From Lentzea terrae (GTDB taxonomy: Bacteria; Actinomycetota; Actinomycetes; Mycobacteriales; Pseudonocardiaceae): 64,000 bases of DNA. The notes beneath the pieces are model-generated. The model saw only the letters and a list, made by a program, of their open reading frames with translations. It searched no databases and was not told where the DNA came from. The DNA lies in the NCBI RefSeq assembly GCF_003265345.1, contig NZ_QFWW01000030.1, positions 310,001 through 374,000 of the forward strand. The letters run 5' to 3'. The first letter of the stretch is position 1. Each line of letters starts with the position of its first letter. Below, in pieces: positions 18,428 through 27,822 of this stretch. A program made the translations under genes and the position numbers.

Positions 18428-19326
18428 AACGCCTTCTACTGGTCCTGGTCCTGCTCGCCGGCTGCAAGCCCTCCGCCGGCGACGCCGCACCTCCGCAGCA
18501 GACCCTCGTGTTCAGCGGCATCCCGACCGCCAGCTCGATCACGACGCAGCAGACGTTCCAACCGATCATCAACATGCTGCGCCGCGAAACCGGCGTGGAG
18601 ATCCGCGTGCAGGAACCCACCACCTACGACGCACTCATCGAAGGCATGCGCGACGGCTCGATCGACATCGGTGCGTTCGGCCCGCAGTCCTACGTCGTCG
18701 CCCGCGAGCGCGGCGCCCGCATCACCCCGATCTCTGCCCAGGTCAAGGAGAAGGACGCGAAGCCGTCGTACCGCGGCTTCGGCTTCACCCACGCCGACTC
18801 GGGCATCTCGTCGCTCGACCTGCGCGGCCGCAAGGTCTGCTACCCCGACCGCGTGTCCACGTCCGGCTTCCTCTACCCGAGCGCCGCGCTGCTGGACCTC
18901 GGCATCGACCCGTTGCGCGACACCGTTCCCGTGTTCACCAGCGGCCACGAGGCCACCGTGCTGGCCGTGGCCAACAAGCAGTGCGACGCCGGGTTCGCGT
19001 TCGACGAGATGGTCGACCGGCACCTGGTGGAACGCGGGCAGATCCAGCCGGGACAGCTGAGGAAGATCTGGACGTCCGGGCTGATCCCCGGCGCACCGCT
19101 GGCCGTGGCCGACGACCTGCCCGCGCCGCTGCGGGAACGGATCGTCGTGGCTCTGCAGACCAAGGCGACTGCGGACTACTTGCGGGCCAACGGGTTCTGC
19201 CAGGGCGAGTGTCCGGTCGGGGACGCCACGGCTTGGGGGTACGCGAAGGTCGACGACTCGGCCTACGAGCCGGTGCGGGCGGTGTGCAAGCGGGTGGGCT
19301 GGGACTCCTGCACGCCTAGCGTGTGA
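18424..19326 (+). CDS. PhnD-like substrate-binding lipoprotein coupled to TIR-STAND
   Basis: 300 residues. A lipoprotein signal (LLLVLVLLAGC, lipobox cysteine about residue 15) precedes a PhnD/SsuA/transferrin-type binding fold: LVFSGIPTASS, YDALIEGMRDGSIDIGAFGP, DLRGRKVCYPDRVSTSGFLYP and CDAGFAFDEM are the family's hinge and ligand-site regions. PhnD relatives bind phosphonate, phosphite or phosphate outside the membrane. No permease or ATPase of an ABC transporter is nearby. Instead the gene is translationally coupled (ATGA) to the TIR-STAND-WD40 protein, which has its own membrane helix. That suggests a receptor feeding the signalling protein rather than an uptake system. The family is well supported; the receptor role is inference. 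Confidence 0.82.
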   Translation: MKRLLLVLVLLAGCKPSAGDAAPPQQTLVFSGIPTASSITTQQTFQPIINMLRRETGVEIRVQEPTTYDALIEGMRDGSIDIGAFGPQSYVVARERGARITPISAQVKEKDAKPSYRGFGFTHADSGISSLDLRGRKVCYPDRVSTSGFLYPSAALLDLGIDPLRDTVPVFTSGHEATVLAVANKQCDAGFAFDEMVDRHLVERGQIQPGQLRKIWTSGLIPGAPLAVADDLPAPLRERIVVALQTKATADYLRANGFCQGECPVGDATAWGYAKVDDSAYEPVRAVCKRVGWDSCTPSV

Positions 19327-19729
19327 TGCCGAACTTCTCGCCCACCATGTCCCAGAACGCGTCCACCGCGTCCTCGACCTTGTACTGCCGGTATTCCCAC
19401 CGGCGGCGTTCGCTCCAGAAGGCGAGCCCCATGTGACCGAGCAGGGTCGGGTAGTTCGCCGGCGAGACGACGAAGATCGACTCCCACTCGCCCGCCTTCG
19501 CATGCGCCGGCACGATCACGAGGTCGTGCATGGACGTGCTCACGAGCAGCTGATCCGACACTCCGCTCGCCAGCACGCTGTCGATGATCTCCGCCAGGTA
19601 CCCGTAGCCGGCCGCCGCCAGCGGGCCCGTGACGTACCGCTCCCGCACCTCACCGCCGACCCACGGCCACCCCGCGCTCTCGAACCCGTCGCCGACAGGC
19701 TGATACGGCCAAGCCGATGAGCTCTCCAT
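19316..19729 (-). CDS. conserved-looking hypothetical protein, 137 aa
   Basis: Not recognised. It is a soluble, Trp- and Tyr-rich protein (WPYQPVGDGFESAGWPWVGG; FWSERRRWEYRQYKVEDAVDAFWDMVG) with no signal peptide, membrane segment or cysteine. Its third position is strongly GC-rich, as in its neighbours, which supports a real gene. Its 3' end overlaps the PhnD-like gene by 11 bp tail-to-tail. Confidence 0.6.
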   Translation of the reverse strand: MESSSAWPYQPVGDGFESAGWPWVGGEVRERYVTGPLAAAGYGYLAEIIDSVLASGVSDQLLVSTSMHDLVIVPAHAKAGEWESIFVVSPANYPTLLGHMGLAFWSERRRWEYRQYKVEDAVDAFWDMVGEKFGITR

Positions 19730-19755
19730 GGCCGGACACGCTAGCGAAAGGCGAA

Positions 19756-19787
19756 CGCCCCGGTCGACGTCGTTGTCGGCCGGGGCG
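19756..19787 (-). terminator. hairpin terminator after gltD
   Basis: CGCCCCGG (19756-19763) pairs with CCGGGGCG (19780-19787). In the gltD direction it is followed by a short CTTTC. It separates gltD from the 137-aa gene. Confidence 0.5.
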
Positions 19788-19818
19788 CCATGCTGCTCTC
19801 CGCTGTCGGACGCCGTTG

Positions 19819-21324
19819 TCAGACCACAGCGAGCGGAAGCTGGTTAGGGATTACAGGTGAGGGCAGGTTCGACGAGCCCGTGAGGAACTTGTCCACGGCG
19901 TTCGCCACGGACCGCCCCTCCGCGATCGCCCACACCACCAGGGAAGCGCCGCGGTGCGCGTCCCCGCAGACGAACACGCCGGGCGCGGTCGTCTGCCAGT
20001 CGGAGCCGCACGAGATCGTGCCGCGCGTCGTCAGCGAGATGCCCAGGTCGTCGAGCAAACGCATGTGCTCCACACCCTCGAAGCCGATCGCCAGCAGCAC
20101 CATGTCCGCGGGCAGGAGCTCGACCTCGTCGGACACCGGGATCACCGAACGGCGGCCGGACGAGTCCTTCTCGACGCGCACCTGCTGCAGCTCGATGAAG
20201 CGCACGTGGCCCTCGTCGTCGCCGACGAAGCGGCGGACCGCCACGGTGAAGCGGCGTTCGCCGGCCTCCTCGTGCGCCGGGTAGGTGCGCAGGATGTGCG
20301 GCCACACCGGCCACGGCGAGCGGTCGTCGTCGCGGACCGTGGGCGGCATCGGGTACTGGTCGAGCTGCGTCACGGACAGCGCGCCCTGGCGGGTCGCGGT
20401 GCCGTAGCAGTCGGCGCCCGTGTCGCCACCACCGATGACGATGACGTGCTTGCCCTCGGCGGAAATCGGGGACGGGCCGTCGCCCTCGACGGCGCGGTTC
20501 GCGGGGACCAGGTGGTCCATCGCGAGGTGCACGCCCTTGAGCTCGCGTCCTGGAGTCGACTTGTCGTCCCGGCCGCGCAACGCACCCACGGCGAGAACCA
20601 CGGCGTCGAACTCCGCCCGCAGCTGCTCGACCGTGACGTCGACACCGACCTCGCAACCGGTCACGAACTTGGTGCCCTCACGGCGAAGCTGGGCAAGACG
20701 GCGGTCGAGGACCTTCTTCTCCATCTTGAACTCGGGGATGCCGTACCGCAGCAGCCCGCCGAGCCGGTCATCCCGTTCGTACACCACGACTTCGTGCCCG
20801 GCACGGGTCAGCTGCTGCGCGGCGGCGAGTCCGGCGGGACCAGAGCCGACGACCGCGACGCGCTTGCCGGAGGACACCGTCGCCTGGGACGGCTGCACGT
20901 AGCCGTTCTCCCACGACATGTCCGCGATGGTCTCCTCGACCCGCTTGATCGCGACGGCACCGCCCGCGTCGTGCGAGATCGCCAGGACGCAGGCCGCTTC
21001 ACACGGCGCCGGGCAAAGGCGACCCGTGAACTCCGGGAAGTTGTTGGTCGCGTGCAGGCGGTCCGAGGCGAGCTCCCAGTCGCCGCGGCGCACCAGGTCG
21101 TTCCACTCCGGGATCAGGTTCCCGAGCGGGCAGCCCGCGGTTCCGCTGTGGCAGAAGGGAATGCCGCAGTCCATGCACCGGGTCGCCTGCGTTTGGACCG
21201 CGCTGTTGCGCTCGGCGGGGTCCTCGGCGAGGTAGACCTCGTTCCAGTCCTGCAAGCGTTCCGGCTTCGGACGCTTCGGCGCGTCGGAGCGGGAGTACTT
21301 CATGAAACCCTGTGGATCAGCCAC
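19819..21324 (-). CDS. gltD: glutamate synthase (NADPH) small subunit
   Basis: 501 residues. It carries electrons from NADPH through FAD and iron-sulfur clusters to the large subunit, which makes two glutamates from glutamine and 2-oxoglutarate. Visible are the N-terminal cysteine clusters (CMDCGIPFCHSGTAGCPLGN and RLCPAPCEAACVL), the FAD fingerprint VVGSGPAGLAAAQQL and the NADPH fingerprint IGGGDTGADCYGTA. The GTG at 21324 (VADPQGFMKY) is preferred: it overlaps the gltB stop in the pattern GTGGCTGA, ensuring coupled translation. Confidence 0.95.
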   Translation of the reverse strand: MADPQGFMKYSRSDAPKRPKPERLQDWNEVYLAEDPAERNSAVQTQATRCMDCGIPFCHSGTAGCPLGNLIPEWNDLVRRGDWELASDRLHATNNFPEFTGRLCPAPCEAACVLAISHDAGGAVAIKRVEETIADMSWENGYVQPSQATVSSGKRVAVVGSGPAGLAAAQQLTRAGHEVVVYERDDRLGGLLRYGIPEFKMEKKVLDRRLAQLRREGTKFVTGCEVGVDVTVEQLRAEFDAVVLAVGALRGRDDKSTPGRELKGVHLAMDHLVPANRAVEGDGPSPISAEGKHVIVIGGGDTGADCYGTATRQGALSVTQLDQYPMPPTVRDDDRSPWPVWPHILRTYPAHEEAGERRFTVAVRRFVGDDEGHVRFIELQQVRVEKDSSGRRSVIPVSDEVELLPADMVLLAIGFEGVEHMRLLDDLGISLTTRGTISCGSDWQTTAPGVFVCGDAHRGASLVVWAIAEGRSVANAVDKFLTGSSNLPSPVIPNQLPLAVV

Positions 21325-24300
21325 GAGACGCCTCCATGACAGCCGCGTCAACGTCCCGGCCCTCGGCACGAGCGAGGCGCATCGCGTCCATCACTCGCTG
21401 GAAGTCGCCGGGCATGACCTTCGTGAACGCACCGGCTCGACGGGTCCAGTCACCGAGCAGCGACGCGGCGACGGCAGAGCCGGTCGCCTTGTGGTGCTTG
21501 GTGATGGCGTCCTTGAGCCAACGCAGGTCCTCGGCGCTGAGGCGCTGCAGTTGCACCATCTCCTGGTTCACCGACAACGGGTCCAGGTCGAGCACGTACG
21601 CGATACCGCCGGACATGCCGGCCGCGACGTTGCGCCCGGTCGGCCCGAGCACCACGGCCCGGCCACCGGTCATGTATTCGAACGCGTGGTCGCCCACGCC
21701 TTCCGCCACCAGCAAAGCGCCGGAGTTGCGGACGCAGAACCGCTCACCCACGCGGCCGCGCAGGAAGACCTCGCCGGACGTGGCGCCGTAGCCGATCACG
21801 TTGCCCGCGATCACCTGCTCCTCGGCGCGGAACGGGGAGTCCTCGAACGGCCGGACGATGATCCGCCCGCCGGACAGGCCCTTGCCGACGTAGTCGTTCG
21901 CGTCGCCGACCATCTCGAGCGTGATGCCACGCGGCAGGAACGCGCCGAGCGACTGGCCGGCCGACCCGGTGAGCTTCACCCGGATCGTGTCGTCCTCCAG
22001 ACCCTCGCCGCCGTAGCGGCGGGTGACCTCGGCGCCGAGCAGCGTGCCGACCGTGCGGTTGACGTTGCGGACCGGCAGCTCCAGGTTGACCTGGTGCGCG
22101 TCCTCCAGCGCCGCCTCGGCGAGCTGGATCAGCGTGCGGTCCAGCGCCTTGTCCAGGCCGTGGTCCTGGTCGCGGATCTTGCGCTTCGCCGTCGGGTACG
22201 GGGTCTCCGGCACCTCGAACACCGGGGCGAGGTTCAGGCCATCGGTCTTCCAGTGCTCGATCGCCTCGTCCTTGTCGAGCAGCTCGGCGTGCCCGACGGC
22301 CTCGTCGATCGTGCGGAAACCGAGCTCCGCCAGCAGTTCGCGGGCTTCCTGCGCCACGAACTCGAAGAAGTTCACGACGTGGTCGGCCTGACCGGTGTAG
22401 CGGGCGCGCAGGTCCGGGTTCTGCGTGGCGACGCCGACCGGGCACGTGTCCAGGTGGCAGACGCGCATCATCACGCAGCCCGCGACGATCAGCGGTGCCG
22501 TGGCGAAGCCGAACTCCTCAGCTCCCAGCAGCGCCGCAACGACAACATCGCGGCCGGTGCGCATCGCGCCGTCGACCTGAACGGTGATGCGGTCGCGCAA
22601 ACCGTTGAGCAGCAACGTCTGCTGGGTCTCGGCGAGGCCGATCTCCCACGGCGTGCCCGCGTGCTTCAGCGAGTTCATCGGCGAAGCGCCGGTGCCGCCG
22701 TCGTAGCCGGAGATCAGCACGACGTCCGCGTGGGCCTTGGCGACACCCGCCGCGACCGTGCCGACACCGATCGACGAGACGAGCTTCACGTGAACCCGCG
22801 CCTGCTCGTTCGCGTTCTTCAGATCGTGGATGAGTTGCGCCAGGTCCTCGATCGAGTAGATGTCGTGGTGCGGCGGCGGCGAGATGAGACCGACGCCCGG
22901 CGTGGAGTGCCGGGTGCGCGCGATCCACGGGTAGACCTTGAAGCCGGGCAGCTGGCCGCCCTCGCCGGGCTTCGCGCCCTGCGCCATCTTGATCTGGATG
23001 TCCGTGGAGTTCACGAGGTACTCGCTCGTGACGCCGAACCGTCCACTCGCCACCTGCTTGACCGCCGAGCGGCGCTCCGGGTCGTACAGGCGCTCGCGGT
23101 CCTCACCGCCCTCGCCGCTGTTCGACCGGCCGCCGAGGCGGTTCATCGCGATGGCAAGGGTTTCGTGCGCCTCGGCCGAGATCGAGCCGTACGACATGGC
23201 GCCGGTGTTGAAGCGCTTGACGATCGAGCTGACCGGCTCGACCTCGTCGATCGGGATCGGCGTGCGGCCCTCGGTGCGGAACTTGAACAGGCCGCGCAAC
23301 GTGCCGCCCTGCCGCGAGATGCGCTCGACCTCCGCCGTGTACTGGCGGAAGACGTCCTCCTTGCGCGTCTTCGTGGCGTGCTGCAACAGGAACACCGTCT
23401 CCGGCGTGAACAGGTGCAGCTCGCCCTCGCGGCGGTACTGGTACTCGCCGCCGACTTCCAGCCTGCGGTGCGCGCGGTCGGTCGGGTTGTCCGGGAACGC
23501 CCGGCGGTGGCGCAGCGCGACCTCCTCGGCGAGCACGTCCAGGCCGGCGCCGCCGAGCTTGGACTGCGTGCCGGTGAAGTACTCGTCCAGCAGGTCGTTG
23601 GACAGGCCGACCGCCTCGAAGATCTGCGCCGCGGTGTAGGCGCCGACCGTCGAGATGCCCATTTTCGACATGATCTTCAGGACGCCCTTCACGAGCGCCT
23701 TGACGTAGTTGCGGATCGCCTTGTGCGCCGGCACGCCGCTGATGGCGCCCTGGCTGATCAGGTCCTCGATCGTCTCGAACGCGAGGTACGGGTTCACCGC
23801 GGCGGCGCCGTAGCTCAGCAGCGCGGCGACGTGGTGGACCTCGCGGCAGTCACCGGACTCGACGACGAGAGCGACGCGCAGACGTTCCTTGGTGCGCACC
23901 AGGTGGTGGTGCACCGCGGACACGAGCAGCAGCGACGGGATCGGCGCCATCCGGTGGTCGGAGTCGCGGTCGCTCAGCACCAGCGTGCGAGCGCCGTTCG
24001 CGATGGCCTCCGACGCCTCGCGACGCACGCGCTCGATCGCCGAGGCCAGCGCCGCGCCGCCACCGTCCACTTCGTACAGTCCGGACAGGACGGTGCAGGC
24101 GAAGCCCGGCAGGTCGCCGTCGTCGTTGATGTGGATGAGCTTGGCGAGCTCGTCGTTGTCGATGACCGGGTAGTCGAGCGTCACGTGGCGGCACGAGACC
24201 GGGCCGGGCTGCAGCAGGTTCTGCTCAGGGCCCATCACGCGCTTGACGGACGTGACGATCTCCTCGCGGATCGCGTCCAGCGGCGGGTTGGTGACCTGCG

Positions 24301-25840
24301 CGAAGTTCTGCACGAAGTAGTCGTAGAGCAGCCGGGAGCGCTGGCTGAGCGCAGCGACCGGCGTGTCCGTGCCCATCGAGCCGAGCGGCTCCTGACCCAT
24401 GATCGACATGGGCGTGAGCAGGATCCGCAGCTCCTCCTCGGTGTAGCCGAAGGTGAGCTGGCGGCGCACGACCGACTCGTGGCTCTGCAGGACGTGCTCG
24501 CGGTCCGACAGGTCGGCGAGGTCGAGCAGGCCGGCGTGCAGCCACTCCTCGTAGGGCTGCTCCGACGCGAGGTTCGACTTGAACTCGTCGTCGTCGATGA
24601 TGCGGCCCTGGGCGGTGTCCACCAGGAACATGCGGCCGGGCTGCAGGCGGCCCTTCGCGACGACCTGGTCGGACGGCACGTCGAGCACACCGGTCTCGGA
24701 CGCCAGCACGACCCGGCCGTCGGCGGTCTGCCACCAGCGGGCCGGGCGCAGGCCGTTGCGGTCGAGCACCGCGCCGACGAGCTCACCGTCGGTGAACGTG
24801 ACACACGCCGGGCCGTCCCACGGCTCCATCAGCGAGGCGTGGAACTGGTAGAACGCGCGGCGCTTCGGGTCCATCGTGGCGTGGTTCTCCCACGCCTCCG
24901 GGATCATCATCAGCACCGCGTGCGGCAGGCTGCGGCCGCCGAGGTGCAGCAGCTCCAGCACCTCGTCGAAGCTGGCGCTGTCGGAGCCGTCCGGGTCGCA
25001 GATCGGGAAGAGCCGCGCGAGGTCGCCGGGGATGAGATCGCTGTCCAGCAACGCCTCGCGGGCGCGCATGCGGTTGCGGTTGCCGCGGACGGTGTTGATC
25101 TCACCGTTGTGCGCGACGAACCGGAACGGGTGCGCGAGCGGCCACGAGGGGAAGGTGTTCGTGGAGAAACGGCTGTGCACCAACGCGATCGCCGTGTAGA
25201 GGCGCTCGTCGTGCAGGTCGGGGAAGAACGCCGGCAGCTGCTCGGTCGTCAGCATTCCCTTGTAGACGATCGTGCGCGCGGACAGCGACGGGAAGTACAC
25301 GCTGCCTTCGTGCTCCACCCGCTTGCGCAGGCAGAAGGCCAGGCGGTCCAGCGCGATGCCGGCCTCGTCGCGGGTGCCCTTGACGAACAGCTGAGCGAAG
25401 TGCGGCGCGACCGAAAGAGCGGTCGGGCCGACGTTGGCCTTCTCCGCGTCGACCGGGACGTCGCGCCAGCCGAGCACGACGAGGTTCTCCTCTTCGGCAA
25501 TGCGTTCGATCTCGCGCATTGCCTTCGCGCGTTCTTCGGACTCAAACGGCAGAAAAGCGATTCCCGCCGCGTATTGCCCGCGTTCCGGCAGGTCGAACTC
25601 GACTACGGCACGCAGGAACTCGTCCGGCAGCTGCAGGAGGATGCCGGCACCGTCACCCGAGGTGGGCTCGGCACCCGCGGCACCTCGATGCTCCAGGTTG
25701 GCCAGCGCTGTCAGAGCATCGCTCACGATGCCGTGGGAACGCCTGCCCTGGATGTCGGCCACCATGGCGACACCACAGGCGTCGCGCTCATCAGCGGGGT
25801 CGTAAAGACCCTGGGGGCCGGGGATGGCGGAGAAGATCAC
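21317..25840 (-). CDS. gltB: glutamate synthase (NADPH) large subunit
   Basis: 1507 residues, the normal length. Order: class II glutamine amidotransferase whose catalytic Cys22 (DERDACGVAMV) becomes the N-terminus after removal of a 21-residue propeptide; central domain; FMN/2-oxoglutarate-binding synthase domain (NSGEGGED, VKLVSSIGVGTVAAGVAKAHAD); 3Fe-4S cysteines in CVMMRVCHLDTCPVGVATQ; and the C-terminal GXGXG beta-helix domain (GDANDYVGKGLSGG). The GTG at 25840 is chosen because AGGAGGT lies 8 nt upstream and the sequence IFSAIPGPQGLYDP is where the family begins. It forms an operon with gltD. Confidence 0.96.
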   Translation of the reverse strand: MIFSAIPGPQGLYDPADERDACGVAMVADIQGRRSHGIVSDALTALANLEHRGAAGAEPTSGDGAGILLQLPDEFLRAVVEFDLPERGQYAAGIAFLPFESEERAKAMREIERIAEEENLVVLGWRDVPVDAEKANVGPTALSVAPHFAQLFVKGTRDEAGIALDRLAFCLRKRVEHEGSVYFPSLSARTIVYKGMLTTEQLPAFFPDLHDERLYTAIALVHSRFSTNTFPSWPLAHPFRFVAHNGEINTVRGNRNRMRAREALLDSDLIPGDLARLFPICDPDGSDSASFDEVLELLHLGGRSLPHAVLMMIPEAWENHATMDPKRRAFYQFHASLMEPWDGPACVTFTDGELVGAVLDRNGLRPARWWQTADGRVVLASETGVLDVPSDQVVAKGRLQPGRMFLVDTAQGRIIDDDEFKSNLASEQPYEEWLHAGLLDLADLSDREHVLQSHESVVRRQLTFGYTEEELRILLTPMSIMGQEPLGSMGTDTPVAALSQRSRLLYDYFVQNFAQVTNPPLDAIREEIVTSVKRVMGPEQNLLQPGPVSCRHVTLDYPVIDNDELAKLIHINDDGDLPGFACTVLSGLYEVDGGGAALASAIERVRREASEAIANGARTLVLSDRDSDHRMAPIPSLLLVSAVHHHLVRTKERLRVALVVESGDCREVHHVAALLSYGAAAVNPYLAFETIEDLISQGAISGVPAHKAIRNYVKALVKGVLKIMSKMGISTVGAYTAAQIFEAVGLSNDLLDEYFTGTQSKLGGAGLDVLAEEVALRHRRAFPDNPTDRAHRRLEVGGEYQYRREGELHLFTPETVFLLQHATKTRKEDVFRQYTAEVERISRQGGTLRGLFKFRTEGRTPIPIDEVEPVSSIVKRFNTGAMSYGSISAEAHETLAIAMNRLGGRSNSGEGGEDRERLYDPERRSAVKQVASGRFGVTSEYLVNSTDIQIKMAQGAKPGEGGQLPGFKVYPWIARTRHSTPGVGLISPPPHHDIYSIEDLAQLIHDLKNANEQARVHVKLVSSIGVGTVAAGVAKAHADVVLISGYDGGTGASPMNSLKHAGTPWEIGLAETQQTLLLNGLRDRITVQVDGAMRTGRDVVVAALLGAEEFGFATAPLIVAGCVMMRVCHLDTCPVGVATQNPDLRARYTGQADHVVNFFEFVAQEARELLAELGFRTIDEAVGHAELLDKDEAIEHWKTDGLNLAPVFEVPETPYPTAKRKIRDQDHGLDKALDRTLIQLAEAALEDAHQVNLELPVRNVNRTVGTLLGAEVTRRYGGEGLEDDTIRVKLTGSAGQSLGAFLPRGITLEMVGDANDYVGKGLSGGRIIVRPFEDSPFRAEEQVIAGNVIGYGATSGEVFLRGRVGERFCVRNSGALLVAEGVGDHAFEYMTGGRAVVLGPTGRNVAAGMSGGIAYVLDLDPLSVNQEMVQLQRLSAEDLRWLKDAITKHHKATGSAVAASLLGDWTRRAGAFTKVMPGDFQRVMDAMRLARAEGRDVDAAVMEASRG

Positions 25841-26220
25841 TGCGCAGACCTCCTTCGTCGTCCTCGCGTAAAGAACGAATGTCCTCGTGCTCAGACCTCG
25901 TACCAACAGGTGGGAGCACGGGACGACGGTGGCCCGCGTGTTGACGCGACTTTAACAGCCGCGAAACCCAGGGACACCCGCCAATGGGTGATCTAGGTCA
26001 TGGAAGCGTAACGATTTCCCAGCGCTGAGCGACATTGCAGCGAACGTCGAGCTTCGTTACAGCCGAGTTAGCGTAACCGAACGTTCAACATCATCTGCGC
26101 TCATGAGAGCTGCGCGACAATCACGATTTAACACTGGATCCGCTGGGTACACACGAGTCTTGCCTGGTCCGGGCCGCCCCATCTCAGTTAGTGGACGTTC
26201 ACAAGCCTTCGTTCACACAC
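25841..26220. other. 380-bp control region upstream of gltB, no gene seen
   Basis: No plausible coding region on either strand, and base composition is less GC-rich than in the genes. It holds the gltB promoter. Around 26050-26085 there are several GTTAC/GTAAC half-sites, including CGTTAC and CGTAAC facing each other 12-13 bp apart, and another GCGTAACG near 26007. These recall the half-sites of nitrogen regulators such as GlnR, but spacing to a full GlnR site is not convincing. Confidence 0.4.
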
Positions 26221-26274
26221 AAAAGACCGAGGTCCCGTTCACCCGCGCCGCATGCGGGGAGAACGGGACCTCGG
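26221..26274 (-). terminator. strong hairpin terminator of the glutamate/dicarboxylate symporter gene
   Basis: Perfect 14-bp arms CCGAGGTCCCGTTC (26227-26240) and GAACGGGACCTCGG (26261-26274), with an inner CCCGC/GCGGG stem. In the minus direction it is followed by TCTTTTGTGTG, giving a classical Rho-independent terminator. Confidence 0.85.
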
Positions 26275-26361
26275 CATTCATGAGGCCAGCTCTGGTCTCG
26301 GCTGGTCTCGTCTGGTCTCGTGGCCGGAGACGGGGAGAGACGCCCCCGGCCACGGACGTCC

Positions 26362-27711
26362 TCAGTGGGCGGCAGCCACCTTCTCCGTCTCGGCGTGCTG
26401 CTTCTCCAGCAGTTCGTCGACGTCGACCAGGTCCGGGTTGGCCAGGACCTCGTTGAGCCGCTCCTTGTCGAGACCCTTCTGCCAGGCGGCGACCACGAGC
26501 GAGCCGACACCGTTGCCGATCACGTTGGTGATGGCGCGGGCCTCGGACATGAAGCGGTCGATGCCGACGATCAGCGCGATGCCGACCGCGGGGATGGCCG
26601 AGTGCGCCTCGAACGCCTGCAGCGAGGCGGCCAGGGTGACCAGGCCGGCGCCGGTGACGCCCGCCGCGCCCTTCGACGCGATCAGCATGAACAGCAGCAG
26701 GCCGATCTGCACGCCGATCGAGACGTCGTGGCCGGTGGCCTGGGCGATGAAGATGGCACCCATGGTCAGGTAGATGCAGGTGCCGTCGAGGTTGAACGAG
26801 TACCCGGTCGGGATGGTGAGGCCGACGACCGACTTCTGCGCGCCCGCCGCCTCCAGCTTGACCAGCATGCGCGGCAGCACCGACTCGCTGGACGACGTGC
26901 CGAGCACGATCAGGATCTCGTCCTTGATGTAGCGCAGGAACTTCAGCAGGCTGAAGCCCGCGATCCGCGCCACGATGCCGAGCACGACGACGATGAACAG
27001 CAGACACGTGGCGTAGAAGGAACCCATCAGCCACAGCAGCTTGCCGAGGATGCCGCCGCCGAACTTGCCGACGGTGTAGGCGATACCGCCGAAGGCACCG
27101 ATCGGCGCCGCGTACATGACGATCTTGATGATGCCGAACATGACCTTGGCGAGCGTGTCCATTGCGGACACGACCCTGGCACCGCGCTCACCCATGCCCG
27201 CCACGGCGATGGCGACGAGGATCGCGATGACGAGGACCTGGATCAGCTGCCCGTCGGTGAACGCGCTGACGAACGACTTGGGGATCAGGCTCAGGATGAA
27301 GCCGGTGACGCCGGTCTCGGCACTCGCGGCGGACTTCAGCGTGGCGTCGGCGGCGCCCGCGTTCAGCGCGATCTCACCGCCCTTGTGACCCGGCTGCACC
27401 AGGTTGACGACGATGAGGCCGATCGCCAGCGCGGCCGTCGTCATACCGGTGAAGTACAAGATCGTCCGCAGTGCCAGCCCGCCCGCCTTCGCGAGGTTCC
27501 CGAGACCGGCGATGCCGACGATGATCGTCGCGAAGATGGTCGGCGCGATGACGACCTTGACGAGGTTGACGAACAGATCGGCGAGCCACTTCATCTCGGA
27601 CGCCTGTTTGGGGAACAGGAAGCCGACTGCCGCGCCCAGCACGATGGAGACCAGCACCCAGAAGTACAGGTGCTTGTAGATCGGTTTGCGGCCTGTGGTG
27701 GTGGTCGCCAC
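26362..27711 (-). CDS. dicarboxylate/glutamate:cation symporter (DAACS family)
   Basis: 449 residues, an inner-membrane secondary transporter of the GltP/DctA type (eight helices plus two hairpin loops). The family's serine-rich re-entrant loop is present as TSSSESVLPRM, and the substrate-site segment as TIPTGYSFNLDGT. It imports glutamate, aspartate or C4-dicarboxylates with protons or sodium. The GTG at 27711 is chosen because AAGGAGGAACC directly precedes it. The neighbouring gltBD and TAXI binding-protein genes favour glutamate as substrate. A strong terminator follows. Confidence 0.92.
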   Translation of the reverse strand: MATTTTGRKPIYKHLYFWVLVSIVLGAAVGFLFPKQASEMKWLADLFVNLVKVVIAPTIFATIIVGIAGLGNLAKAGGLALRTILYFTGMTTAALAIGLIVVNLVQPGHKGGEIALNAGAADATLKSAASAETGVTGFILSLIPKSFVSAFTDGQLIQVLVIAILVAIAVAGMGERGARVVSAMDTLAKVMFGIIKIVMYAAPIGAFGGIAYTVGKFGGGILGKLLWLMGSFYATCLLFIVVVLGIVARIAGFSLLKFLRYIKDEILIVLGTSSSESVLPRMLVKLEAAGAQKSVVGLTIPTGYSFNLDGTCIYLTMGAIFIAQATGHDVSIGVQIGLLLFMLIASKGAAGVTGAGLVTLAASLQAFEAHSAIPAVGIALIVGIDRFMSEARAITNVIGNGVGSLVVAAWQKGLDKERLNEVLANPDLVDVDELLEKQHAETEKVAAAH

Positions 27712-27786
27712 GGTTCCTCCTTGAACTTCGCGTTGGGAGTGAGGGTGAGCCGCGCCACGGACAGCGACAAGCCAACGCAAGGAAAC

Positions 27787-27816
27787 TTCAGACACCTCTG
27801 ACGTAACGGCTAGTCT
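27787..27816 (+). promoter_or_regulatory. putative promoter of the TAXI gene
   Basis: TTCAGA (27787-27792), an 18-bp spacer and TAGTCT (27811-27816). The -10 ends 6 nt before the GTG start, implying a leaderless transcript. Confidence 0.45.
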
Positions 27817-27822
27817 TTATCG

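Noticed and set aside
21302..25996. A 1564-codon open frame on the plus strand across gltB
   Set aside because: It is antisense to the unmistakable gltB. Its composition (Arg, Asp, Val, His-rich) is that of a high-GC shadow frame, with no motif.
25841..26220. GlnR binding site upstream of gltB
   Set aside because: GTTAC/GTAAC half-sites exist, but I could not find the paired half-sites with the required 6-bp spacing, so no GlnR site is claimed.
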